NCBI GenBank assembly: GCA_018815265.1
Contig: JAHIYG010000287.1
Coordinates: forward strand, 1-14,850
From: Candidatus Altarchaeota archaeon
GTDB taxonomy: Archaea; Altiarchaeota; Altiarchaeia; IMC4; SCGC-AAA252-I15
DNA length: 14,850 bases
Direction of reading: 5' to 3'
The notes beneath the pieces were generated by a model. That model saw nothing but the letters and a program-made list of their open reading frames with translations, was not told where the DNA came from and searched no databases. Shown here piece by piece: positions 6,947 to 13,262 of this stretch. Position numbers and translations under genes: made by a program. Position 1 is the stretch's first letter; each line of letters opens with the position of its first letter.

Positions 6947-7854
6947 GTATTATGGGAGTTATCAGATTCGTCCTCTCCAATGACTATTCTTTCGCCAAGA
7001 CAATACATGTAGTATTTGTATGTTTTCCCAATCTTTACCCTCCCCACCAGGTTCTTTTTGATTAAGTACTGCAGGTCGTAGTGGACGGATTTTCTGTTTC
7101 TGCCTATTTTTTTGGAAAGCTCCTTGGAAGTTATTGCGTTTTCTGACTCCAACGCCTTAAGTATGACTATGTGCCGTGGTTTCAACTCTATCTCCTCCCC
7201 TTCTATGAATTCAAGCTCTAACTCCTGGTCTTCAACGTCTTCCCCAGCATACACTGGTTTTTTAGGCAGACTCCAAGAAATCGAAGAGGGTATTTGATTT
7301 TCTTGAGGTTCGCTGGATGAAGTGCCAGAAAATGTAAGACACTCATTTGTAGTCATATTTCTCTCAATAAAATCAGGCATTAATGTCTTAATAAGTGGCT
7401 TTACACTGTGTAGTTTGGAGTTCAACATTTCAGGTGATAACCCATAGTCAGAGTCTATTGTAAGAGTGTCAAATGCAGTAAGCCTCTTATCAGGGCCAAT
7501 GCCATAGGTAAATGTCAGAGATTTGCCAGATTCTAATGCAACAGGGTCTCTTGATTCAGCCAGTAGCTCATGATTTTTTATGACACCAGCTCTCGCAGGC
7601 AACATAGGAATGCCAGAGTGGTTCTCAGTTCTCAGCTCTTCAGCACCCATAAAATGAATCAGACGAATCGACGGCCTCACATACAATATGTCCTTTGATT
7701 TATTCTCTAAGGTTACAGACACAGCATTATCCACGCCGTCATAGTTTATGTCTTTAAGTTTCAAAGGTGACATACTCTTTTTAAGCGCGAGAATCAGGCC
7801 AAACGCTAAGCCGGCTCCAACGGCAAGAAACATTTGATTTAAATCAAACTTCAT
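6943..7854 (-). CDS. Membrane-anchored winged-helix protein with an N-terminal helix and a beta-rich domain
   Basis: A 303-residue protein. Residues 8-25 (FLAVGAGLAFGLILAL after MKFDLNQM) form one membrane helix followed by KKSMSPLKLK, so positive charges place the rest in the cytoplasm. Residues about 36-135 alternate like a beta-sandwich (VSVTLENKSKDILYVRPSIR and later SLTFTYGIG). Residues 165-224 are a polar, acidic linker (EDVEDQELELEFIEGEEIEL). Residues 226-285 look like a winged helix-turn-helix of the ArsR/MarR kind: PRHIVILKALESENAITSKE, then IGRNRKSVHYDLQYLIKKNL and a wing VGRVKIGKTYKYY. It is probably a membrane-tethered transcription regulator; the ligand or signal is unknown. It is transcribed alone and converges with coaD and the small basic gene, overlapping the latter by 4 bases. 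I do not recognise a named family. Confidence 0.8.
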   Translation of the reverse strand: MKFDLNQMFLAVGAGLAFGLILALKKSMSPLKLKDINYDGVDNAVSVTLENKSKDILYVRPSIRLIHFMGAEELRTENHSGIPMLPARAGVIKNHELLAESRDPVALESGKSLTFTYGIGPDKRLTAFDTLTIDSDYGLSPEMLNSKLHSVKPLIKTLMPDFIERNMTTNECLTFSGTSSSEPQENQIPSSISWSLPKKPVYAGEDVEDQELELEFIEGEEIELKPRHIVILKALESENAITSKELSKKIGRNRKSVHYDLQYLIKKNLVGRVKIGKTYKYYMYCLGERIVIGEDESDNSHNT

Positions 7855-7887
7855 TTTATAAAAATATCTATTAAATTAGTACGCAAA

Positions 7888-7895
7888 GTTTAAAA
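7888..7895 (-). promoter_or_regulatory. Possible TATA box for the membrane winged-helix gene
   Basis: Minus-strand TTTTAAAC preceded by GC, about 38 bases before the ATG at 7854, which would give a short leader of about 13 bases. A second AT-rich block (ATTTAAT, 7870-7876) lies nearer the start, so the exact element is uncertain. The rest of the gap to 7940 holds no gene. Confidence 0.35.
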
Positions 7896-7940
7896 GCAGG
7901 TTTCTTAGGGGAAAGTCTTCAGTGGAATAATCCATTACCC

Positions 7941-8630
7941 TCATTTTCTGTTATGTAACAGTATGTCTAGCAACATTGATATGCTGTCTTTTACCACTTT
8001 CTTGTTTAGTGAGCTGTTGCTGAATTCATATGTTATTGGAACTTCAATGATTTTCATGTTGTTTCTGTAGATGAACATTAGTGATTCAGTCAGAAAATCA
8101 AAGGATTTAGCCTTGGATTCGCGTTTTAGAAGCAGTTCAACAGCTTCTTTGGAATATCTTCGATATCCTGATGTGACATCCTTGAATGCAGGTATTGGTT
8201 TCGTTAGTTGAAATCTCCATAGGGCAATGTTTATGAATGTGGTTGCTGCTTTACTCAGGACTTTACGGTATAATGGAGTGTGTTTTTTCTCACCTCTATA
8301 GCTTAGGACAAGATCGCATTCAGGCGCATTCAATAGATCTGGTATTTCCTCGGGTTTGTGGCTTAGGCCTGCATCCATTGTTAGGATATAGTCATATCCG
8401 TTGTCATATGCATATTGCATTCCATCAAGTACTGCTTGAGGGATGTGTGTGTTTTTTGGATGGTTTATCAACACTACATTCTTGAAGGATTTGACTATTT
8501 CAGCTGTTTTATCTTTGCTTGCATCATTTACGACGACAATATCAGCGTATGGAAGAGTCCGTTGTATAACTTCCTTAATTGTTTTCTCCTCATTATACGC
8601 AGGGATGACTACAAGGTATTTATTTTTCAC
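7941..8630 (-). CDS. Family 2 glycosyltransferase, dolichyl-phosphate-sugar synthase-like
   Basis: A 229-residue GT-A fold enzyme expected to transfer a sugar from a nucleotide donor to a lipid phosphate or glycan. Motifs in order: VVIPAYNEEKTI (7-18), IVVVNDASKDKT (31-42), the metal-site region TMDAGLSHKPEEI (84-96), DVTSGYRRYSKEA (151-163) and EVPITYEFSNSS (196-207). Dolichyl-phosphate mannose synthases normally have Asp-x-Asp at the metal site; here it is Asp86-Ala-Gly88. There are no C-terminal membrane helices, so it is a soluble or peripheral form. The start is GTG at 8630, overlapping the stop of the nucleotidyltransferase by 11 bases; no in-frame ATG lies close enough to keep the first motif. 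It is the last gene of a three-gene operon, so it probably uses the sugar those genes make. Acceptor unknown. Confidence 0.88.
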   Translation of the reverse strand: MKNKYLVVIPAYNEEKTIKEVIQRTLPYADIVVVNDASKDKTAEIVKSFKNVVLINHPKNTHIPQAVLDGMQYAYDNGYDYILTMDAGLSHKPEEIPDLLNAPECDLVLSYRGEKKHTPLYRKVLSKAATTFINIALWRFQLTKPIPAFKDVTSGYRRYSKEAVELLLKRESKAKSFDFLTESLMFIYRNNMKIIEVPITYEFSNSSLNKKVVKDSISMLLDILLHNRK

Positions 8631-9375
8631 TTAAATCACTTTGGCGGATTCTAGTAATCTCCTCGGGCGTGTTGACATTGACATATTCAGAGCCTATAGT
8701 GTAAAAAGTCACATCCCTGTTGTCGTCTATTGCACATTGTATCAAATCTGGAAGCTCTTTTTCTCCCCTAATCTGGTTTACTGGAGTAAGCGGTATAAAA
8801 TCAAATATGGCATTTTTGAAAATCACATTGCCTGTCCCCATAAGGTTATTGGATGGATTTTTAGGTTTCTCAATCAACCGATAAACTCTTTTTTTTCCAT
8901 CGTCAAACAGGATAGAATAGGTCTTTGATATGTCTCCCCGATTTTTTGTTATAATAACTCCGCAGACAGCGAAATAATTTTCGTTGAAGAAAAGATTTAA
9001 TAACGGTCCATAATTTGGTCGTATGAGAAATTCATCGCCTAGCAGCAGTAGAAAATCAGCATCACCGATTATGTTCTTGCTGGTTTCTATGGCGTGTACT
9101 AACCCTTTTTGCTCTTTTTGGATGCAGTATTTTATTGTGGTTCCCTTGTAGTTGGTTCCATATTTGTTAATTATTTCCTCTGCAAGATAGCCTACAACTA
9201 TTACTATCTCGTCGACATGAGCTAATATTGCGTTTTCAAGACTGTATTCAATCAGTGGCCGCCCATTAAAGGGGATGAGACATTTGTTGGTCTCTATTGT
9301 GCGTTCTTCCAGCCTTTTACCTCTTCCTGCCGCCAAAATCAATGCCTTAAACGGTTTTGATGAATAGGGATTCAT
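8620..9375 (-). CDS. Sugar-phosphate nucleotidyltransferase
   Basis: A 251-residue NTP-transferase of the glucose-1-phosphate nucleotidylyltransferase (RfbA/RmlA-like) family, which makes an NDP-sugar from a sugar-1-phosphate and an NTP. Seen: the nucleotide-binding loop ALILAAGRGKRLEERT (11-26), Lys31...Pro35 of the usual K-x-x-x-P motif followed by NGRPLIEYSLE, LLLLGDEFL (109-117) carrying the metal-binding Asp114, LIEKPKNP (167-174), GTGNVIF, and EKELPDLIQ. The final D/N-x-N-T-P-E motif reads VNVNTPEEI (232-240). There is no hexapeptide-repeat tail, so it is a single-domain enzyme. Its ATG lies inside the end of the epimerase gene (29-base overlap) and its stop overlaps the glycosyltransferase. 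Nucleotide and sugar specificity cannot be read from motifs. Confidence 0.9.
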   Translation of the reverse strand: MNPYSSKPFKALILAAGRGKRLEERTIETNKCLIPFNGRPLIEYSLENAILAHVDEIVIVVGYLAEEIINKYGTNYKGTTIKYCIQKEQKGLVHAIETSKNIIGDADFLLLLGDEFLIRPNYGPLLNLFFNENYFAVCGVIITKNRGDISKTYSILFDDGKKRVYRLIEKPKNPSNNLMGTGNVIFKNAIFDFIPLTPVNQIRGEKELPDLIQCAIDDNRDVTFYTIGSEYVNVNTPEEITRIRQSDLSEK

Positions 9376-10384
9376 TTTCCTTAATCCAATTGATGAGTTT
9401 TGAAATGCCCTCAGGGGGAGTTACCTTAGGTTTCCATCCTGTTTCTCTGTTGAATTTTCTGTAGTCTGATGCAAAATACCTTAAATCCCCGAATCTTTCT
9501 TCCGTGTATATGACGTCTGTTTTCCGTGAAGTGATTTTAAAGATGTGGTCAATGCATTCAAGAAGTGAAATCATGCATTCCTCACCACCCCCTATAGTGA
9601 ATATGCCCTGTGTGTGTGAGTTGTAGAATGCGTCAAATGCACTGCATACGTCTGAGGAAAATAGTATGTCCCTAAGTTGTTTCCCATTACCGAATATGGT
9701 TATTGGTAAACCGATGATGTTTCGTATGGAGAAATTGGCAACCCATCCATGGTCTTCCCCCCCGAATTGATATGGGCCATATATTCCCGTCAGCCGGAAA
9801 CATCCTGCTTTCAGACCATATGAGTCAACATAGCTTTGCGTATATATTTCACCGCATCTTTTAGAAGCGTGTAGGGGAGTTATAACACCACAAAGCAAAT
9901 CTTCATCCTCGTCGATAGTTACTGGCTCTCTTGAGTATCTAGTATCTTCTTCAACTAGTGATGAATTTATTTTTTCAGGGCCATATGTGTGTATGCTCGA
10001 GCAGGTCACTATGCAGGAGTCATTTTTTCTGGCTGCCTCCAAAACATTGAATGTCCCCTCAGTGTTGGTTGTGAAATCTAGCAATGGGTCCTCAATGGCT
10101 ATCGTCATCGCAGGCTGTGCTGCCGTGTGGATAATGTAGTCTGCGCCTTTACAGTATTGCATTAAGGTCTTTCTATCTCTTATATCCTCAACTGCGACTT
10201 TAACCCCCTTTCTCTCAAGAACAGTTTTGTTATATTCCCGAGCCTCTGGTTTCATGTAGGGATTGCGTGAAAACTCATGTTTGGACAGGTTGTCATATGC
10301 GACAACGTCATCACCTTTGTCTTTAAAGTACAAACACGCGTTTGTACCGAGAAATCCGCAACCACCGGTTACAACAACCTTCAT
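9347..10384 (-). CDS. NAD-dependent NDP-sugar epimerase, CDP-tyvelose/paratose 2-epimerase-like
   Basis: An extended short-chain dehydrogenase of 345 residues from ATG 10384 (TTG three bases earlier is in frame but less likely). The Rossmann loop TGGCGFLGTN lies near the start, followed by IIHTAAQPAM, VTCSSIHTYGP and FRLTGIYGPYQFGGEDHGWV. The last motif, with FGNGKQLRDILFSSDV, resembles the tyvelose epimerase (RfbE) and WcaG-like group. The usual Tyr-x-x-x-Lys catalytic pair reads LHASKRCGE, so the tyrosine position is leucine (about residue 171) while the lysine (about 175) is kept. It leads the operon with the nucleotidyltransferase (29-base overlap) and glycosyltransferase. A 9-bp inverted repeat covers its start. 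The exact substrate is unknown, and the missing tyrosine leaves activity open. Confidence 0.85.
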   Translation of the reverse strand: MKVVVTGGCGFLGTNACLYFKDKGDDVVAYDNLSKHEFSRNPYMKPEAREYNKTVLERKGVKVAVEDIRDRKTLMQYCKGADYIIHTAAQPAMTIAIEDPLLDFTTNTEGTFNVLEAARKNDSCIVTCSSIHTYGPEKINSSLVEEDTRYSREPVTIDEDEDLLCGVITPLHASKRCGEIYTQSYVDSYGLKAGCFRLTGIYGPYQFGGEDHGWVANFSIRNIIGLPITIFGNGKQLRDILFSSDVCSAFDAFYNSHTQGIFTIGGGEECMISLLECIDHIFKITSRKTDVIYTEERFGDLRYFASDYRKFNRETGWKPKVTPPEGISKLINWIKENESLFIKTV

Positions 10385-10405
10385 CAAGAGGTATTATCTT
10401 GATGA
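10381..10405. repeat. Perfect 9-bp inverted repeat over the epimerase start codon
   Basis: TCATCAAGA (10381-10389) and TCTTGATGA (10397-10405) are perfect reverse complements separated by seven bases. The left arm contains the epimerase ATG (10384-10382) and the right arm touches the TATA-like element at 10406-10416. It could be a repressor operator over the transcription start, or an RNA hairpin that hides the start codon. Only symmetry and position support this. Confidence 0.6.
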
Positions 10406-10416
10406 ATAATAAATAT
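10406..10416 (-). promoter_or_regulatory. TATA box for the glycan operon
   Basis: Minus-strand ATATTTATTAT centred 27 bases before the epimerase ATG at 10384, the spacing of a leaderless archaeal promoter. The remaining gap to 10517, downstream of metF, holds no frame or structure I can support. Confidence 0.5.
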
Positions 10417-10517
10417 GTGTGTCTGAAGGGCACACCACAGTAATAAAGACTTCCATAGTAGTATAAACGAATTCCGGATGATTTTAGTATATTATGACGA
10501 AATCAGAATTGGAAGAT

Positions 10518-11402
10518 TCATATGCTGTCCATTATTTTTCTGAGTGAACCTATTCTCCCGACAGGCATTATGTGGACGCCCCCTAGTCCCTGAGATTTTA
10601 TCCCATCTATCAGATCCATTGTCATGGAAATTCCCTCTTCAACCGGATCCTTGGACTTAGCAATCCTTGAAGCGACATCTTCAGGTACTCTTATCCCTGG
10701 GAGCCTGTTGAGGAATGCTATCATTTTCTCTGACACAAGAGGTATCGTTCCGGCAAGCACGACTGGGCGTATGTCGCCGAGTATCTTGTCTGATTTATCA
10801 AAGAATTCTTCTACTGTTTTCACCTGGAATACTGCTTGTGTCTGGAAGAATCTCGCTCCGGCATCCATTTTTCTTTTGGTCTTCAATATTTCAGGTTCTG
10901 AGGGTGTGGATGATGGAGACAATGCTGCACCAACGAAAAAATTTGTTTTTCCATCAAGCTCCTGGCCCATAAGGTTTGTACCCTGATTCATGAGTGTGAT
11001 AGTCTTGATTAGTGTCGTTGAGTCAAGCTCAAACACTGGTTGGGTTTTTGGATGGTCACTTGCCCCCCTCTGGGGGTGGTCCCCTGTGAGTGAAAGTATA
11101 TTTTCTATCCCGAACGCGGATGCGCTTATCAGGTCTGACTCAAGGGCTAGGCTATTCCTGTCCCTGCATACCATCTGGAATATCGGTTCAAGCCCGTGTT
11201 TTTCAAGCATTATTGATGCGCCAAGAGAACTCATAAAAAGCCTGGCGCTCGGACTGTCTATGACGTTCACTGAAGTCAAACCTTTTATTTTTTTTATTGC
11301 CTTGATTTCATCAATGAAGGGTTTTGTGTTTGTACCGCGCGGCGGCTTGACTTCAGTTGTGTAGATGAATTTTTTCCCAATCTTCTTCGAGAACGTACTC
11401 AT
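10518..11402 (-). CDS. metF: Methylenetetrahydrofolate reductase, MetF family
   Basis: TIM-barrel flavoprotein that reduces 5,10-methylene-tetrahydrofolate (or a related pterin) to the 5-methyl form, for methionine synthesis or the acetyl-CoA pathway. The 294-residue product from ATG 11402 has the catalytic Glu17 in TTEVKPPRGTN, the FAD-binding LSLTGDHPQ (104-112), and FFQTQAVFQ (185-193) matching the F-x-T-Q block of MetF. The start is set by the ATGA overlap with the MetV-like gene upstream; a longer frame exists but runs through metV. The C-terminus (HIMPVGRIGSLRKIMDS) is a typical barrel end. Archaea with F420-dependent Mer do not need this enzyme, so its presence suggests folate-type or non-methanogenic C1 chemistry. 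Electron donor unknown. Confidence 0.92.
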   Translation of the reverse strand: MSTFSKKIGKKFIYTTEVKPPRGTNTKPFIDEIKAIKKIKGLTSVNVIDSPSARLFMSSLGASIMLEKHGLEPIFQMVCRDRNSLALESDLISASAFGIENILSLTGDHPQRGASDHPKTQPVFELDSTTLIKTITLMNQGTNLMGQELDGKTNFFVGAALSPSSTPSEPEILKTKRKMDAGARFFQTQAVFQVKTVEEFFDKSDKILGDIRPVVLAGTIPLVSEKMIAFLNRLPGIRVPEDVASRIAKSKDPVEEGISMTMDLIDGIKSQGLGGVHIMPVGRIGSLRKIMDSI

Positions 11403-11599
11403 TTTATGGTTGGAATCCTCACTTTTGTGAATTCTGATAATCTGTCTTCTGACTTTAGTTTGGCGTAGATTTTCAGCCATATGCAGGGGCCTTTGACTTC
11501 GCACATGCCATTTTTCATACCACCGCACGGCCCATTTAACATCTTTTTGGGGCATTCATTGACGACATCAAATCCCGCAACACTGTCCTTAAATACCAT
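11399..11599 (-). CDS. metV: Small MetV-like protein (MTHFR C-terminal Cys-rich domain)
   Basis: A 66-residue protein whose core ECPKKMLNGPCGGMKNGMCE contains Cys16, Cys25, Cys33, with Cys39 in GPCIW. This matches the Cys-rich domain (PF12225) found in MetV, the partner of MetF in acetogens, or fused to the end of some MetF proteins. The four cysteines probably bind a zinc or iron-sulfur centre and help pass electrons to the flavin of MetF. It is much shorter than the roughly 200-residue MetV of acetogenic bacteria and appears to be only that domain. Its TGA overlaps the metF ATG as ATGA, so expression is coupled. A TATA element sits about 28 bases before its ATG. Family likely; calling it metV is by similarity and context. 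Confidence 0.8.
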   Translation of the reverse strand: MVFKDSVAGFDVVNECPKKMLNGPCGGMKNGMCEVKGPCIWLKIYAKLKSEDRLSEFTKVRIPTIK

Positions 11600-11633
11600 T
11601 TCTTACTCTTATTGTATGGGGAATTTATATATA
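11588..11633. promoter_or_regulatory. Divergent promoter region between metV-metF and coaB
   Basis: On the minus strand ATATATATAAAT (about 11622-11633) is centred 28 bases before the metV ATG, a good leaderless TATA position. On the plus strand CTTAAATAC (about 11589-11597) lies about 43 bases before the coaB GTG at 11636, giving a short leader. The coaB element overlaps the start of metV. Confidence 0.5.
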
Positions 11634-11635
11634 TT

Positions 11636-12259
11636 GTGAAAGTTTTGGTTACTGCAGGACCTACACGCGAGTATATTGACGATGTTAGGTATATAACCAA
11701 TGCCTCGTCTGGTTTGATGGGTGCTGCAATAGCTCAGAAAGCCCATGAGAGGGGGTGGGAGGTTACTTTGGTTTTAGGACCTACACACATAATACCCCCA
11801 GAGGGTCTGACAATTGTGAATGTTGTGTCTGCTGAGGATATGATTGATAAAACTCTTGAGGAGTTGGACAAAGGATATGATATGTTTGTTTCTGCTGCTG
11901 CAATTGCTGATTATACGCCGGAGAAGAAGACAAAGGGTAAGATACGCTCAGGGAAAGATTTTATCCTGAAGCTCAAGAGTACTCGCAAGCTTGTAAGAGA
12001 GGTAAGGTCTCTTTTTCCGTCTTTAAAGATTGTTGCATTCAAGGCTGAATACGGGGGAAGTGACAAACAACAGTTGGATGCTGCCAGATTGCTTCTCACA
12101 CATACGGATTATGTGGTGTTGAATGACTTGACAACTGGTGTCTTCGGCTCAGACATAAATGAGGTGACAATAATCTCTAGGGAAAAAGACGTGATTAAAC
12201 TTGAAAAAAACAAAAAGGAGGATGTTGCTACCAGATTGCTTGATATCGTCAAGGATTAG
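11636..12259 (+). CDS. coaB: Stand-alone phosphopantothenate-cysteine ligase domain (CoaB)
   Basis: Joins cysteine to 4'-phosphopantothenate in coenzyme A synthesis. Of 207 residues from GTG 11636, the first match the CoaB nucleotide-binding region directly: VKVLVTAGPTREYIDDVRYI, then NASSGLMGAAIAQKAHERGW. Further on are SAAAIADYTPEKKTKGKI, with the Lys pattern of the active site, VAFKAEYGG and the conserved VVLNDLTTGVFGSDINEVTI. In most bacteria and many archaea CoaB is fused behind the decarboxylase CoaC; here there is no CoaC domain and no frame for one next to it. An in-frame TTG at 11612 is possible, but GTG puts the beta strand KVLVTAGPT at the N-terminus as in the family. It ends 11 bases inside the convergent gene at 12249. 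Together with coaD it gives this window two CoA steps. Confidence 0.9.
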   Translation: MKVLVTAGPTREYIDDVRYITNASSGLMGAAIAQKAHERGWEVTLVLGPTHIIPPEGLTIVNVVSAEDMIDKTLEELDKGYDMFVSAAAIADYTPEKKTKGKIRSGKDFILKLKSTRKLVREVRSLFPSLKIVAFKAEYGGSDKQQLDAARLLLTHTDYVVLNDLTTGVFGSDINEVTIISREKDVIKLEKNKKEDVATRLLDIVKD

Positions 12260-13232
12260 GCTTATTTAATGATTCTATCTTATCCACCTTTGTCTTGTCT
12301 AGTATTTGACTCACATGCAATACATTGTCGTTTATGTAGGCTAAGACTAGCATTCCAAGTCCAAAAATAAAGTCCAAATAATAAACTCTTTCACCTAATG
12401 TCAAACGCGACAGACTGATTAAGCCAATGATTAACACTATCCCCCCTGCCATGAGCAAAGTCCCAAGATAAAACTTAAATATCATGGCTGAAGTCTTTCG
12501 TGGAAAGTAAATTATTTCCACGGTAGACGCGAAAAAAACCACTAACATAACATAAAAGCCTACTGCATCAGGTTGGACGAATATCATGCCAGCAGAGTAG
12601 ACTAAACCCATTGCCGCCAGAAAAAGAAGCATTAATTTTTTTGTTTTTTTGTATGATAACCTTACCCAAGACATTAAGTTCTTGACCATCATTTGAGGTG
12701 CTGTGTTTTTGTGTTTCCGACTATATGCCACCATGAAGATAGACAGACATAAGGAACCGAGCAGAAAGTTTAGCGCTTCACGATTGGGATTTGTGAGGAA
12801 TATTTTCAATAGATAGATAGATATGAGAAGGGAAACATATAGTGCTGGATTGCGCTTGACCTCATCTTTGACTGATACCCCAACCTTTCTGATTTTGTTT
12901 TTTAATCGTCTGAATTGATAGGGTGTCTTCTTCTTTTTTTCTATTTTTACAGGAGTTTGCTCCATCTGCCATAGGCCTTCCAATTCCTCAAATTTTTTTA
13001 GTCCCCCAGCGGTTATCTTAATCCTGAAGTCACCAGACTCCAATACATCTATCTCCACTAAGCCTTTATTACGCAGTTCTTCAGACCATACCCGTATGTT
13101 CTCCAACCCAACCTTAAGTTTTCTTTCTGCCTCCCTAGCAGTTATGGATCTCAGCTCACACAGTAATGCGAAAAGATGGTCACTTGTCAGTTCACCCTCA
13201 AGCTTAACATCATATTCGCCCAAGTCAGTCAT
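12249..13232 (-). CDS. Winged-helix protein fused to a multi-pass membrane domain
   Basis: A 327-residue protein. Residues about 15-85 look like a winged helix-turn-helix: LTSDHLFALLCELRSITARE, EELRNKGLVEIDVLE and a wing DFRIKITAGGLKKFEEL. A basic linker (EKKKKTPYQFRRLKNKIRK, about 98-116) leads to about six membrane helices, near 130-146, 154-170, 199-219, 223-242, 252-274 and 284-301. Lysine- and arginine-rich loops (SRKHKN, SYKKTKK) flank them. The N-terminal DNA-binding-like domain would lie in the cytoplasm. The design suggests a membrane sensor that touches DNA directly, but the winged helix could also bind protein. Its ATG is 27 bases from CTTAAAAAC at the end of top6A, so it may have its own promoter despite the 25-base gap. 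It converges with coaB. I do not recognise the membrane domain. Confidence 0.78.
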   Translation of the reverse strand: MTDLGEYDVKLEGELTSDHLFALLCELRSITAREAERKLKVGLENIRVWSEELRNKGLVEIDVLESGDFRIKITAGGLKKFEELEGLWQMEQTPVKIEKKKKTPYQFRRLKNKIRKVGVSVKDEVKRNPALYVSLLISIYLLKIFLTNPNREALNFLLGSLCLSIFMVAYSRKHKNTAPQMMVKNLMSWVRLSYKKTKKLMLLFLAAMGLVYSAGMIFVQPDAVGFYVMLVVFFASTVEIIYFPRKTSAMIFKFYLGTLLMAGGIVLIIGLISLSRLTLGERVYYLDFIFGLGMLVLAYINDNVLHVSQILDKTKVDKIESLNKPNP

Positions 13233-13253
13233 ACATTAAATATTGGGATTGAT

Positions 13254-13262
13254 GTTTTTAAG
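13254..13262 (-). promoter_or_regulatory. Possible TATA box for the multi-pass winged-helix gene
   Basis: Minus-strand CTTAAAAAC centred 27 bases before the ATG at 13232. It overlaps the TAA stop codon of top6A, so it would be an internal promoter within a top6B-top6A-winged-helix run. Spacing is good, sequence match moderate. Confidence 0.4.

Noticed and set aside
10417..10435. GTGTG...CACAC stem as a metF terminator
   Set aside because: Only five pairs with a nine-base loop and no T-run after it on the transcribed strand.
11403..11555. N-terminal extension of metF to 11555
   Set aside because: It would run across metV in another frame with unlike, Arg/Trp-rich sequence; MetF homology begins after ATG 11402, which also gives an ATGA overlap.
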